The notes under the pieces are model-generated. The model was not told where the DNA came from. It did not search any database and saw only the letters and a program-made list of their open reading frames with translations. From Allohahella sp002354735 (lineage in GTDB: Bacteria > Pseudomonadota > Gammaproteobacteria > Pseudomonadales > Oleiphilaceae), in contig NZ_CP172312.1 in assembly GCF_047946665.1 (NCBI RefSeq), positions 3,038,001 to 3,102,000 of the forward strand: a stretch of DNA of 64,000 bases, in the 5' to 3' direction. This document shows, piece after piece, positions 44,233 to 52,421 of the stretch (position 1 is its first letter; each line of letters begins with the position of its first letter). A program made the position numbers and the translations under genes.

Positions 44233-47200
44233 TCAGCTCAGCTCCTCGGTGATGGGTTCCAGTACAACCAGGGCCTGCCCGGCTTCCACCCGGCTTTTCG
44301 CTTGCAGCAGGAGATGACTGACCGTGCCGTTGCATGGCGCCTGAACGGCGATCTCCATTTTCATCGATTCGAGTACCACCAATGTGTCGCCAGCTTTGAC
44401 CCGGTCGCCGACCTTTACGGCAAGCTGCCAGATGCTGCCCGACACCGAGCTGTCGACCGCGATACTGGTTTCGGGCCAACTGACCTCATTGAGATCCTGC
44501 TGAACCTCTGGCGGCGTGTAGTCGAACTGACCGTCGGCATGCCACTGCGCAAGTTCCCGTTCGAAGGCGGCTTGGCGCCCTGTGCGGAACTCGTCTATTT
44601 CCGAAGCATGGTCTGCGGTGAACGCTTCATAATCAGACAGACTGAACTCGCCCTCTTCGATCCGCAGCGGGTAACGACCCTGTGGGAAATCGCGGCGTAT
44701 CTGCTGCAGTTCTTCGTGGCTGACTTCGTAGAAGTGAATCCGGTCGAAGAACTGCAGCAACCATGGACTCTGGAACTCTTTCGTCTTGCGATAGCGGTTC
44801 CACATCTGCAGGGTGCGCCCGACGAACTGGTAGCCGCCCGGCCCTTCCATGCCATACACGCACATGTAGGCACCACCGATGCCGACTGAGTTTTCGGCGG
44901 TCCAGGTGCGTGCGGGATTATATTTTGTGGTGACAAGTCGATGCCTTGGATCGACGGGGGTCGCCACTGGCGCGCCTAGATAAACGTCCCCGAGCCCCAT
45001 GACCAGATAGGCCGCTTCGAAAACAATCGCTTTGACATCACCAATGCTTTCAAGCCCGTTGATGCGGCGAATGAATTCCAGATTGCTCGGACACCAGGGC
45101 GCGTTCTCCCTCACCGATTGCGTGTACTTCTCGATCGCCAGCTGACAGGCCTCATCGTTCCACGACAGCGGAATATGCACGGTGCGGGAAGGCACCGAGA
45201 GTTTGTCGAGCCGCTTGTACAGGGCAGCTTCGGCGGCTTTCAGATGGGCGACCAAGGTTGCGTGACTGAGGGTCTGACTGTCGAAGTGCACCTGCAGTGA
45301 GCGGATACCCGGCGTGAGTTCACGCAGGCCGTCGAGCGGATTTGCCTCCAGCCACTGCATCAGTGCGTGTGCACGGAAGCGCAGACGGATATCCAGGGTC
45401 TGCTCACCGTACTCGACCAGCAGGAAGTGATCGCCCGCCGCGCGATAGACAATTTTTTCACCGAACTCACCAGCATCGAGCGCCTCGAGCACAGGCGTCG
45501 AGGGCTCCGTGGCCGACCACTGCGCTGTAACTGGCGAGAGCGTCGCCAGCTGCTGGATCTGGGCTGCTTCCAGCTCGACGGCTGTCTCGAGCGAAACGGG
45601 CACGAAGCGAATAGTATTGCCGGCGCGCAGCTGCCCCAGCTTCCAGAGGTCAGCCGTGATGACCGTGGCCGGACAGACGAAGCCACCGAGCGAGGGCCCA
45701 TCGGGACCGAGAATAACAGGCATGTCACCCGTAAAGTCCACTGTGCCGAAGGCATAGGCGTTGTCGTGAATATTGGAGGGGTGCAGGCCAGCTTCGCCGC
45801 CGTCCTTTCTCGCCCATTCGGGCTTCGGCCCGATGAGGCGGACCCCTGTGCGGCTGGAGTTATAGTGCACCTCCCAGTCAGTCTCGAAGAATCTGACGAT
45901 ATCGAGGTCGGTAAAGAAATCCGGCGCGCCGTGGGGGCCATAAATCACCCTGAGCTCGATATGCTCGGCAAGCTCAGGTACAAGCGCTGGTACAGGCTCG
46001 ACTGACTGGGGCTCATCAGAGACCTGATGCAGCTTGAGCACGTCACCCACACGAAGCGCGCGGCCATTGTGTCCGCCGAACTGCCCCAGAGTGAAGGTCG
46101 AGCGTGAGCCCAGATAGTCGGGGCAGTCGATACCGCCCGCGACGGCCAGATAGGCTCTTGCCCCCCCACCCTGCACACGACCGAGCGCCAGCGTCTGTCC
46201 GGCTTTAATCAGCAGTGGCGTATTCATGGCCACCGCCTTGTCATCCAACCTGGCCTCGATCGATGCGCCGGTAATCGCAATCTGCGTCTCGCTGGCAAAG
46301 CGCAAGGTCGGGCCTTGCATGGTGATTTCCAGACCGGCCGCCTCAGCAGTATTGCCCAGCAGACGATTGCCCAGGCGGAAAGCGTAGCTGTCGAACGGGC
46401 CAGAGGGTGGCACGCCCACAGACCAGTAGCCGCTTCGCCCTGGATAATCCTGAATGCTGGTCTGGGTCCCGCCCTGCAACACATCGATCCGCGCGGGCTG
46501 ATAGCTGAATTCGTTGAGGTAGCGGGTAAACATGCTGCCTTGCTGCAGGACCTTGTCAGCGCTGAGCTGGCGCAGATAGTCGAGGTTGGTTTCACTGCCG
46601 TAGAGACGGGTGCCCTCGAGCGCCGTCTGTAGCTTGGTCAAAGCCGCCGAGCGATCGTCTGCATGAACGATGATCTTGGCCAGAATGGGATCGAAGTAGG
46701 TCGGTATCTCGATCCCCGACTCGACCCAGGTATCGATTCGCAGGCCCTCGGCCTGAGGGAATGCCACCTCTGACAGCAGACCCGCACAGGGCTGGAAATC
46801 ACGATAAGGATCTTCTGCATAGACCCTCACCTGAATCGCATGTCCCTTGGCCTTCAACTTCCCCCGTAGCTCCCGAAGGTCCAGCAGATCACCAGCGGCC
46901 TGCCTCACCATCCACGCCACCAGATCTACGCCAAATACCTCTTCAGTGACACCGTGCTCGACCTGCAAACGGGTGTTGACCTCGAGGAAGTAGAACTGGT
47001 CGGTCTCGACGTCGAAAATGAATTCGACCGTGCCTGCATTGCGGTAGTCGATACTGGCTAGCAGCTGCTCGGCGGTCTGATGTATTTGCTGTCGAACAGC
47101 CTCGCTCAGCCCTGGCGCAGGACATTCCTCAACGACTTTCTGGTTCCGACGCTGCGCCGAACAGTCGCGCTCGCCGAGCGCCACCACGCCGCCCTTGCCG

Positions 47201-47844
47201 TCGCCAAAGCCTTGCACTTCTATGTGCCGCGCGCGTGCAATGAACTTCTCCAGGAATACGCTGTCGTCGGCGAAGTTGCTGGCGCCGAGGCGCTTGACCT
47301 TTTCGTAGGCGCCTCGGAGCTCCTGCTCGCTGCTGCACAGCTGCATGCCGATACCACCGCCCCCGGCGCTGCTCTTGAGCATCACGGGATAGCCTATTCT
47401 TGCTGCTTCAGCGCAGGCCGACTCCAGGTCGGCAAGCAGCTCCGAGCCTGGCAAAAGTGGCACATTCGCCGCCTGCGCCAGTTCACGCGCCTTGTGCTTC
47501 AGGCCGAAGGTCTGCATCTGCGCTGGTGTCGGCCCGATGAAGGCGATACCGGCAGCTTCGCACTGCTGCACGAACTCGGCGTTTTCACTCAGAAAGCCAT
47601 AGCCCGGGTGGATAGCCTCAACGCCATGCTCAAGCGCAAGCTGAATGATCTTCTTAGCGTCTAGATAGGTCCTGGAGGCATCGCCATCGCCGAGTGAATA
47701 GGCTTCATCGGCATTACGAACGTGCAGGCTCTCGGCATCACAGTCGGCATAGACGGCAACAGAGGTGATGCCCATCTGCTTCAGCGTACGGAGTATGCGT
47801 GTGGCTATGGCACCACGGTTGGCGATCAGAACTTTGCTGAACAT
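44233..47844 (-). CDS. Biotin-dependent guanidine carboxylase (urea carboxylase family)
   Basis: 1203-residue multidomain enzyme. Biotin carboxylase N-half ('FSKVLIANRGAIATRILRTL', 'SSAGGGGIGMQLC', 'FLEVNTRLQVEHGVTEEVFG'), then carboxyltransferase domains of KipA/AHS2 type ('GTQTSIQDYPGRSGYWSVG') and KipI/AHS1 type ('GDHFLLVEYGEQTLDIRLRFRAHAL'), and a C-terminal biotin carrier with the biotinyl lysine at about 1162 in 'ESMKME'. The family fixes CO2 onto urea. Members encoded with DUF1989 pairs behind guanidine-I riboswitches have been shown to prefer guanidine, giving carboxyguanidine. The riboswitch at 52.1 kb therefore argues for guanidine; the substrate is inference from context. Confidence 0.9.
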   Translation of the reverse strand: MFSKVLIANRGAIATRILRTLKQMGITSVAVYADCDAESLHVRNADEAYSLGDGDASRTYLDAKKIIQLALEHGVEAIHPGYGFLSENAEFVQQCEAAGIAFIGPTPAQMQTFGLKHKARELAQAANVPLLPGSELLADLESACAEAARIGYPVMLKSSAGGGGIGMQLCSSEQELRGAYEKVKRLGASNFADDSVFLEKFIARARHIEVQGFGDGKGGVVALGERDCSAQRRNQKVVEECPAPGLSEAVRQQIHQTAEQLLASIDYRNAGTVEFIFDVETDQFYFLEVNTRLQVEHGVTEEVFGVDLVAWMVRQAAGDLLDLRELRGKLKAKGHAIQVRVYAEDPYRDFQPCAGLLSEVAFPQAEGLRIDTWVESGIEIPTYFDPILAKIIVHADDRSAALTKLQTALEGTRLYGSETNLDYLRQLSADKVLQQGSMFTRYLNEFSYQPARIDVLQGGTQTSIQDYPGRSGYWSVGVPPSGPFDSYAFRLGNRLLGNTAEAAGLEITMQGPTLRFASETQIAITGASIEARLDDKAVAMNTPLLIKAGQTLALGRVQGGGARAYLAVAGGIDCPDYLGSRSTFTLGQFGGHNGRALRVGDVLKLHQVSDEPQSVEPVPALVPELAEHIELRVIYGPHGAPDFFTDLDIVRFFETDWEVHYNSSRTGVRLIGPKPEWARKDGGEAGLHPSNIHDNAYAFGTVDFTGDMPVILGPDGPSLGGFVCPATVITADLWKLGQLRAGNTIRFVPVSLETAVELEAAQIQQLATLSPVTAQWSATEPSTPVLEALDAGEFGEKIVYRAAGDHFLLVEYGEQTLDIRLRFRAHALMQWLEANPLDGLRELTPGIRSLQVHFDSQTLSHATLVAHLKAAEAALYKRLDKLSVPSRTVHIPLSWNDEACQLAIEKYTQSVRENAPWCPSNLEFIRRINGLESIGDVKAIVFEAAYLVMGLGDVYLGAPVATPVDPRHRLVTTKYNPARTWTAENSVGIGGAYMCVYGMEGPGGYQFVGRTLQMWNRYRKTKEFQSPWLLQFFDRIHFYEVSHEELQQIRRDFPQGRYPLRIEEGEFSLSDYEAFTADHASEIDEFRTGRQAAFERELAQWHADGQFDYTPPEVQQDLNEVSWPETSIAVDSSVSGSIWQLAVKVGDRVKAGDTLVVLESMKMEIAVQAPCNGTVSHLLLQAKSRVEAGQALVVLEPITEELS

Positions 47845-47926
47845 CAGTCAATCCTCAAGCGGGTCGTCCCGCACATGAAAGAGACGCGCCTGGCGGTCGT
47901 CCGCCAGCGCCTGCTGTGTCCAGTGC

Positions 47927-48568
47927 TTAGTGGTCCCACACCAGGAGTTCGACTGGCGTCGGGTTATAGCCGTTGCAGGGGTTGTTCAACTGAGGACAAT
48001 TGGAGATGAGCACGATCAAGTCCATCATGGCTTTCATCTCGACATATTTGCCCGGGGCCGAAAGCCCGTCTTCAAAGCTCAGGCCACCGGCTTCAGTCAC
48101 TGGCACGTTCATGAAGAAATTGATGTTGTGGGTGATATCGCGCTTCGTGATGCCATACTCGGGATGCTCACCAATAGCCAGCATCCAGCTGTCACGACAG
48201 GCGTGCATACAGCGCTTTTCAAGGCTGTAGCGCACTGTATTGCTCTCGGACGCGCAGGCGCCGCCGATGGTGTCGTGGCGCCCACAGGTATCGGCTGTGA
48301 TCTCCAGCATTGTGTTGCCCAGGTTGGAGCGCAGCCCACTGCCGGTCGTGAGATAGACCTTGCCCTGCTCGCGAATCGTATCGGTGGCACTGTAGCGCTC
48401 GGCAGGCTGCTCGGCGTTATAGAACAGCGTATCGGCGGCCTGATTGCCTTCCAGATCCAGTATGCGCATGGTCTGGCCGGCGCTGACCCGACCTATGAAA
48501 TAATCACCGGCATCGATCGTAGTGCGAGAGCTGGCGTCGCCCGGCTCAAGTGTACTCGTCGTCAACAT
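47927..48568 (-). CDS. DUF1989 protein, carboxyguanidine deiminase subunit (urea carboxylase-associated protein)
   Basis: 213 residues of the DUF1989 family, historically 'urea carboxylase-associated protein'. Features are 'RILDLEGNQAADTLFYNA', 'GSGLRSNLGNTMLEITADTCGRHDTIGGACASESNTVRY' with conserved Cys and His, 'ITHNINFFMNVPV', and the ending 'NPTPVELLVWD'. Two DUF1989 paralogues from such operons form the heteromeric deiminase (CgdA/CgdB) that turns carboxyguanidine into allophanate plus ammonia. I cannot say which of the two this one is. It lies 82 bases upstream of the carboxylase gene. Confidence 0.85.
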   Translation of the reverse strand: MLTTSTLEPGDASSRTTIDAGDYFIGRVSAGQTMRILDLEGNQAADTLFYNAEQPAERYSATDTIREQGKVYLTTGSGLRSNLGNTMLEITADTCGRHDTIGGACASESNTVRYSLEKRCMHACRDSWMLAIGEHPEYGITKRDITHNINFFMNVPVTEAGGLSFEDGLSAPGKYVEMKAMMDLIVLISNCPQLNNPCNGYNPTPVELLVWDH

Positions 48569-48579
48569 TCAGCTTCTCC

Positions 48580-49299
48580 TCACGCAGATCCAAGGTGGTA
48601 CAGGGCATTGTTGGCAAAGCCTCGCTGATTCTCCGGTCTGAAGTTCCGGCAGTAATCATCGTCGGTGACTGGCGATGCCACACTGATTGTCAGATCGACC
48701 GGCTTTGCAGGATAAGTCGGTGCCTCGTGCAGTGGGTGCGGACAGGTATGCAGGATCACCAGCGTATCCATTTCGAAGCGCAGGGTGACGGTGCTGCCAG
48801 CTACGCTATGATCCGGCTGGTAGCGAAGCTGGCCCTCATCGTCGGCAGCCACCTTGCTGAACAGATTGAGGTTCGCTGCCATATCGGCTGGACCAAGGCC
48901 GTATTTGGTCAGTTCCACAACGAAGGCGTCGTAGCCGTTCTGATGCATTTCATTGCGATCTTTCTGATAGTCACGCCTGCCCCATTTCGCGGCGACTTGC
49001 GCGGCGGTACTGTTGCCGCAGACCGTTTCGTGCCAGCCAAGACTGTCTTCGATAATGGAGGCGAAGATGCGGCCCATGTCCGAGTAGAGGCAGTGGCCGC
49101 GGGTGAGCTTGAAGGTGTGCTGGCACTTCAGGGTGTCTGGGGCGTTGTAACGCTCCAGCAGGTTTTCGGGGTTGAACATCAGAACGCCGACATTTGCGCC
49201 GCCCTGAGTGTCGATCAGCGTCAGCTGCGTGCCCCGACGCAGGCGCAGCGACCAGTGGCCACCGGCCGGGATACTGGTGCTGTAGGGACTGGATAGCAT
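48580..49299 (-). CDS. DUF1989 protein, second carboxyguanidine deiminase subunit
   Basis: 239 residues, paralogue of the next gene. 'WSLRLRRGTQLTLIDTQGGANVGVLMFNPENLLERYNAPDTLK', 'LYSDMGRIFASIIEDSLGWHETVCGN' (conserved His/Cys), 'AANLNLFSKVAADDEG', and the ending 'VTDDDYCRNFRPENQRGFANNALY' characterise this subgroup. The conserved Asp/His/Cys positions are shared with its partner, consistent with a two-subunit amidinohydrolase-like enzyme. It starts one base after the ABC ATPase gene and is 11 bases before its partner. Confidence 0.85.
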   Translation of the reverse strand: MLSSPYSTSIPAGGHWSLRLRRGTQLTLIDTQGGANVGVLMFNPENLLERYNAPDTLKCQHTFKLTRGHCLYSDMGRIFASIIEDSLGWHETVCGNSTAAQVAAKWGRRDYQKDRNEMHQNGYDAFVVELTKYGLGPADMAANLNLFSKVAADDEGQLRYQPDHSVAGSTVTLRFEMDTLVILHTCPHPLHEAPTYPAKPVDLTISVASPVTDDDYCRNFRPENQRGFANNALYHLGSA

Positions 49300-49300
49300 T

Positions 49301-50110
49301 TCAGACCTCCTGTTCTTTCTGAAGTTGTTCCGCCTGCAGCACTGGTGCGAAGGCCGGGCGGATTTCCTCGTCTATTTCGTGATAGATCTTCGGGTCGACC
49401 TGGCCGACTGGTAGGTCGTAAGTGATGCTGGCCCCATAGGCGTCCGGCGCATGCGGATCGTGCCGCAGCCGGTCGAACACCCACAGTCGCGTGCCAAGGA
49501 AGAAGCCCTCCTTCAGGTCATGGGTGACCATGAATACCGTCAGCTTGTACTCGCGCCACAGCGATAGCACCAGCTGATGCATCTCGCCACGGATGCCGGG
49601 GTCGAGTGCACCAAAAGGCTCGTCCAGCAGCAGAATGCGCGGTCGACCGAGTAAGGCCTGGGCGATAGCCAGACGCTGTTGCATGCCCCCAGAAAGCTGA
49701 TGCGGATAACGCTCAAGCGTATGGCCAAGACCCACCTGCTCGAGTATTGCCATGGCCTCCTGTCGGGCGGCCTTCCCTGCTTTGCCGAACAGCCATCCAG
49801 TGGCGCCCTTGCGTTGAAAGGCTTTGGCTGCCATGACATTTTCCAGCACGGTCATGTGTGGGAACACAGAGTATTTCTGAAACACTACGCCGCGATCAGG
49901 CCCAGGCTCCTGCCGCACGGGCTGACCATCGATCAGCAACTCGCCTTTCGAGGGCGCCTCCGTACCCAGTAACAGTTTCAGAAAGGTGCTTTTGCCACAG
50001 CCGGAGGCACCCACCATGGTGATGAAATCACCTTCCTGCACCTTGATATTGAGCCGCTCTAGCACGACGTTATCGCCGTAGCTAAGCCAGAGATTGCGTG
50101 CTTCGATCAT
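49301..50110 (-). CDS. ABC transporter ATPase (nitrate/taurine type) of the guanidine operon
   Basis: 269 residues starting MIEARNLWLSYGD; the start overlaps the permease stop as ATGA. Walker A 'MVGASGCGKSTFLKLLLG', Q-loop 'VVFQKYSVFPHMTV', signature 'QLSGGMQQRLAIAQAL', Walker B 'ILLLDEPFGALDPG', H-loop 'VMVTHDL' (here FMVTHD). It energises the permease encoded just upstream. The C-terminal tail ('ITYDLPVGQVDPKIYHEIDEEIRPAF') is characteristic of the transporters linked to urea-carboxylase-type operons. Confidence 0.93.
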   Translation of the reverse strand: MIEARNLWLSYGDNVVLERLNIKVQEGDFITMVGASGCGKSTFLKLLLGTEAPSKGELLIDGQPVRQEPGPDRGVVFQKYSVFPHMTVLENVMAAKAFQRKGATGWLFGKAGKAARQEAMAILEQVGLGHTLERYPHQLSGGMQQRLAIAQALLGRPRILLLDEPFGALDPGIRGEMHQLVLSLWREYKLTVFMVTHDLKEGFFLGTRLWVFDRLRHDPHAPDAYGASITYDLPVGQVDPKIYHEIDEEIRPAFAPVLQAEQLQKEQEV

Positions 50111-50928
50111 GACTGCCCTCCCTGTACATGCCATGGGAACAGCCGTCGACTGGACCAGGCAAGTAAAGCGTCGAACATGAAGGCGAGCAGCGTGATCCAG
50201 GCGGTATAAGGCAGGATCACATCCATCGACATGTAGCGGCGTACCAGAAAGATGCGATAACCGAGCCCGTCAGTTGCTGCAATCGCTTCAGCCGCAATCA
50301 GGAACAGCCAACCCGCACCAAGCGAAAGCCGTACGGCGTCGATCAGGCGTGGCATCAGCTGAGGCAGCAGCACACGCATGAGAATCTGCGAGGTGTTGGC
50401 GCCAAGGGTTTGAGCTTTGACAATCTGCTCTGCTGGAATCTCCAGCGTTCTGCGCTGTAGATCCCTGGCGATGAACGGTGTGATGCCAATGGCGATCAGC
50501 ATGACTTTCGATAGTTCACCCAGTCCAAAAGCGATGAACAGGATTGGCAGCAGAGCCAGGGGCGGGATCAGCGAGACGACGGTCAAAAGCGGTGAGAATG
50601 TCGATGAGACCAGAGGCAAGGCGCCGGTAAACAAGCCAAGTATCAAGCCAAGCGACGCAGCGATGAGCACACCCAGGCCAAGTCGCGTGAGACTGCTCGC
50701 GGTATCCGTCCAAAGCATGTATTCGCCGGTGCGCTTGCTTGGCTCCAGTGCCATACGTTCGATCGCACTGCCCATTTGTTCGAGCCCCGGCAGGAGCTTG
50801 TCATTCGGATTCAGTTCAAGGCGCGCATCTGACCCAGCCATGTATGCGATGATCAGCAACATAAAGGGCAAGAGTCCGAGCATGAGCTTGAACGGCGCTG
50901 ACGGTCGAAGATTAATCAGTCTTTTCAT
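50107..50928 (-). CDS. ABC transporter permease (nitrate/taurine type) of the guanidine operon
   Basis: 273 residues with six membrane segments. The inner-membrane coupling motif 'EAIAATDGLGYRI' and 'QTLGANTSQILMRVLLPQLMPRLIDAVRLSLGAGWLFLIAAE' is the EAA loop that contacts the ATPase. A long periplasmic loop (about 33-75) follows the first helix. Position between the binding protein and the ATPase, with ATGA coupling to the latter, defines a complete importer. Confidence 0.93.
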   Translation of the reverse strand: MKRLINLRPSAPFKLMLGLLPFMLLIIAYMAGSDARLELNPNDKLLPGLEQMGSAIERMALEPSKRTGEYMLWTDTASSLTRLGLGVLIAASLGLILGLFTGALPLVSSTFSPLLTVVSLIPPLALLPILFIAFGLGELSKVMLIAIGITPFIARDLQRRTLEIPAEQIVKAQTLGANTSQILMRVLLPQLMPRLIDAVRLSLGAGWLFLIAAEAIAATDGLGYRIFLVRRYMSMDVILPYTAWITLLAFMFDALLAWSSRRLFPWHVQGGQS

Positions 50929-50977
50929 TCAGGAAGTCCTGGGGCGCGAGGCACCCCTCCGGTTTGAGAAGAACGTG

Positions 50978-52018
50978 TCAGAGCTTGCCGTCGGAAGCCA
51001 TCTGCATATAGGTGGAATCAAAGCGCAGCTTGATGTTGCCCTTATCACCGTAGACGCCCGCGGGCGTTTCGATGCCGATCACCCCAGCATCAGGGGCACC
51101 TTCACCAAGCAAGCCGTGGTCGAAGGAAAACTCAGCTACGTTCTGCATGGTCTGCAACAGCTTCTGGCTGTTCGTCAGCTCCAGTGCATCAGCAGGCTCA
51201 TAAAACATTTCGGTGCTGTCGAGCTGCGAAGTGAAACCGGCTAGATCGGTACCTGCTGCACGCGCCATCTTTGTGCGTGCCTGCTCGGCCATCTTGTCGC
51301 TACCCTTCATGCTCGCCATGATTTCGTACCAGGCGCCAGTGAGAGCCTTACCGAGCCTCGGGTTCGCTTTCAATGTTTCTGTATTGATGACGAGCAGGTC
51401 GATGATTTCGCCAGGAATCTGTGAGGAATCAAAGACGAGATTGCTCTCTGGCATGGCCATGATTTCGCTGAGCAGCGGCTTCCATGTCGTCACCGCAGTC
51501 ACGTCATCGGTCGTAAAGACAGAGACCATGTCAGCATCCGATGTATTCACCACCTGAATATCACGCTCGGAGAGGCCGACGCTTTCGAGCCCACGTGCCA
51601 GCAGGTAATGCGAGACGCTCAGCTCGACGAGATTGACGCGCTGGCCCTTGATGTCCTTCAGAGCTTTTTTTCCCTTGAGCACCACGCCATCGTTGCCGTT
51701 GGAAAAGTCACCCACCACCAGCGCCGTGCTATCCACCCCGCCAGCCGCAGGAATGGTCAGCGCATCCATGTTGGTCATGGTGCAGGCATCGAAGCCACCG
51801 GTGGTGTACTGATTGATCGATTCGATGTAGTCGTTGATCTGCACAACTTCGATATTGATGTCGTACTTATCGGCCCACTTCTTGACGATGCCCTGCTCGG
51901 CACCATAGGCCCAGGGCATCCAGCCGACGTAGATCGACCAGCAGATCTTGAAGTCTTCCTTTGCCAGGGCATTGGTGGACAGTGCGAGAGACAGGAACAG
52001 GGGAATGAGTCGCTTCAT
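50978..52018 (-). CDS. Periplasmic substrate-binding protein, probable guanidine receptor
   Basis: 346 residues with a cleavable signal peptide ('MKRLIPLFLSLALSTNALA'). The mature part has the NMT1/ABC aliphatic sulfonate-nitrate binding fold ('ICWSIYVGWMPWAYGAEQGIVKKWADKYDINIEVVQINDYIESINQY', 'DACTMTNMDALTIPAAGG', 'VTAVTTWKPLLSEIM'). It is the first gene after the guanidine-I riboswitch, so its likely ligand is guanidine or a closely related guanidinium compound. This is inference from regulation, not from ligand residues. Confidence 0.88.
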   Translation of the reverse strand: MKRLIPLFLSLALSTNALAKEDFKICWSIYVGWMPWAYGAEQGIVKKWADKYDINIEVVQINDYIESINQYTTGGFDACTMTNMDALTIPAAGGVDSTALVVGDFSNGNDGVVLKGKKALKDIKGQRVNLVELSVSHYLLARGLESVGLSERDIQVVNTSDADMVSVFTTDDVTAVTTWKPLLSEIMAMPESNLVFDSSQIPGEIIDLLVINTETLKANPRLGKALTGAWYEIMASMKGSDKMAEQARTKMARAAGTDLAGFTSQLDSTEMFYEPADALELTNSQKLLQTMQNVAEFSFDHGLLGEGAPDAGVIGIETPAGVYGDKGNIKLRFDSTYMQMASDGKL

Positions 52019-52089
52019 TGCAGTTACCTTTCTTTGTGGAACACGGAGTCTTCATTGAAGACGGAGTACCTTTGGCAAAACGCCAATTC

Positions 52090-52192
52090 AGTCTCCCGGG
52101 CTTTTGTCCCGCCGTGTAACCTTCCACCGAAAGGTCGAGTGCTCTCGGACCAGTCGCTGTTGCAGTAACAGCCGGAACCCTAGCGCTCTATT
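52090..52192 (-). ncRNA. Guanidine-I riboswitch (ykkC RNA)
   Basis: Read on the minus strand, the leader of the binding-protein gene contains all the hallmark segments of the guanidine-I aptamer in order: CTAGGGTTCCGG (52172-52183), ACTGGTCCGAGAGC (52141-52154), ACACGG (52112-52117) and AAAAGCCCGGGAGAC (52091-52105). A variable hairpin lies between the first two and a short stem-loop before the third. The match to the consensus is nearly complete. These RNAs switch on guanidine export or degradation genes when they bind guanidinium. No U-tract terminator follows, so translational control is more likely. ACACGG could instead pair with CCGTGT at 52041-52046, close to the ribosome site. Confidence 0.95.
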
Positions 52193-52235
52193 TGTATTCA
52201 GATCCGTTTTACCAAGGGTACGGATATCGTGAGGA

Positions 52236-52253
52236 ATGCAGGCTTTGTACCAG
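52236..52253 (-). promoter_or_regulatory. sigma54 (-24/-12) promoter of the guanidine operon
   Basis: Minus-strand CTGGTACAAAGCCTGCA carries the invariant GG (-24) and GC (-12) with exactly ten bases between, against the consensus TGGCAC-N5-TTGCA. It lies about 45 bases upstream of the riboswitch, so the aptamer would be in the transcript leader. An NtrC-like half-site TGCACTAAAA is at 52283-52292 on the minus strand. The rest of the 400-base gap holds no gene. Confidence 0.7.
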
Positions 52254-52377
52254 AATTGCAGACCATTGGAATATAAGGCGTTTTTTAGTGCAGGTTAATC
52301 AGTAGTGCGAGCGGCGGGTTGAAACAGCACCTAAACGGTGCGCTTCGCATTCGACCGCGCACCACCGGGGCGCATTT

Positions 52378-52402
52378 CTGCAGAGCCGCCCCGGCTCTGC
52401 AG
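52378..52402. repeat. Perfect 11-bp inverted repeat after the PI-PLC gene
   Basis: CTGCAGAGCCG, three C, CGGCTCTGCAG. It starts 20 bases after the stop of the PI-PLC gene and could fold into a strong hairpin that ends its transcript. No T-run follows on the minus strand, so it is not a standard intrinsic terminator. Confidence 0.5.
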
Positions 52403-52421
52403 TCGATCTTGGATATCGGTT

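Noticed and set aside
45367..46005. Plus-strand 212-codon frame within the carboxylase gene
   Set aside because: Antisense to conserved carboxyltransferase coding sequence; no start signal or known motif.
42409..47844. Plain urea catabolism (urea amidolyase pathway)
   Set aside because: The enzymes alone would allow it, but the guanidine-I riboswitch and the DUF1989 pair fit guanidine better. Urea activity as a side reaction remains possible.
52337..52371. GGTGCGC / GCGCACC inverted repeat as a terminator
   Set aside because: The loop is long (over 15 bases) and no T-run follows on either strand; the neighbouring perfect repeat at 52378-52402 is the better hairpin.
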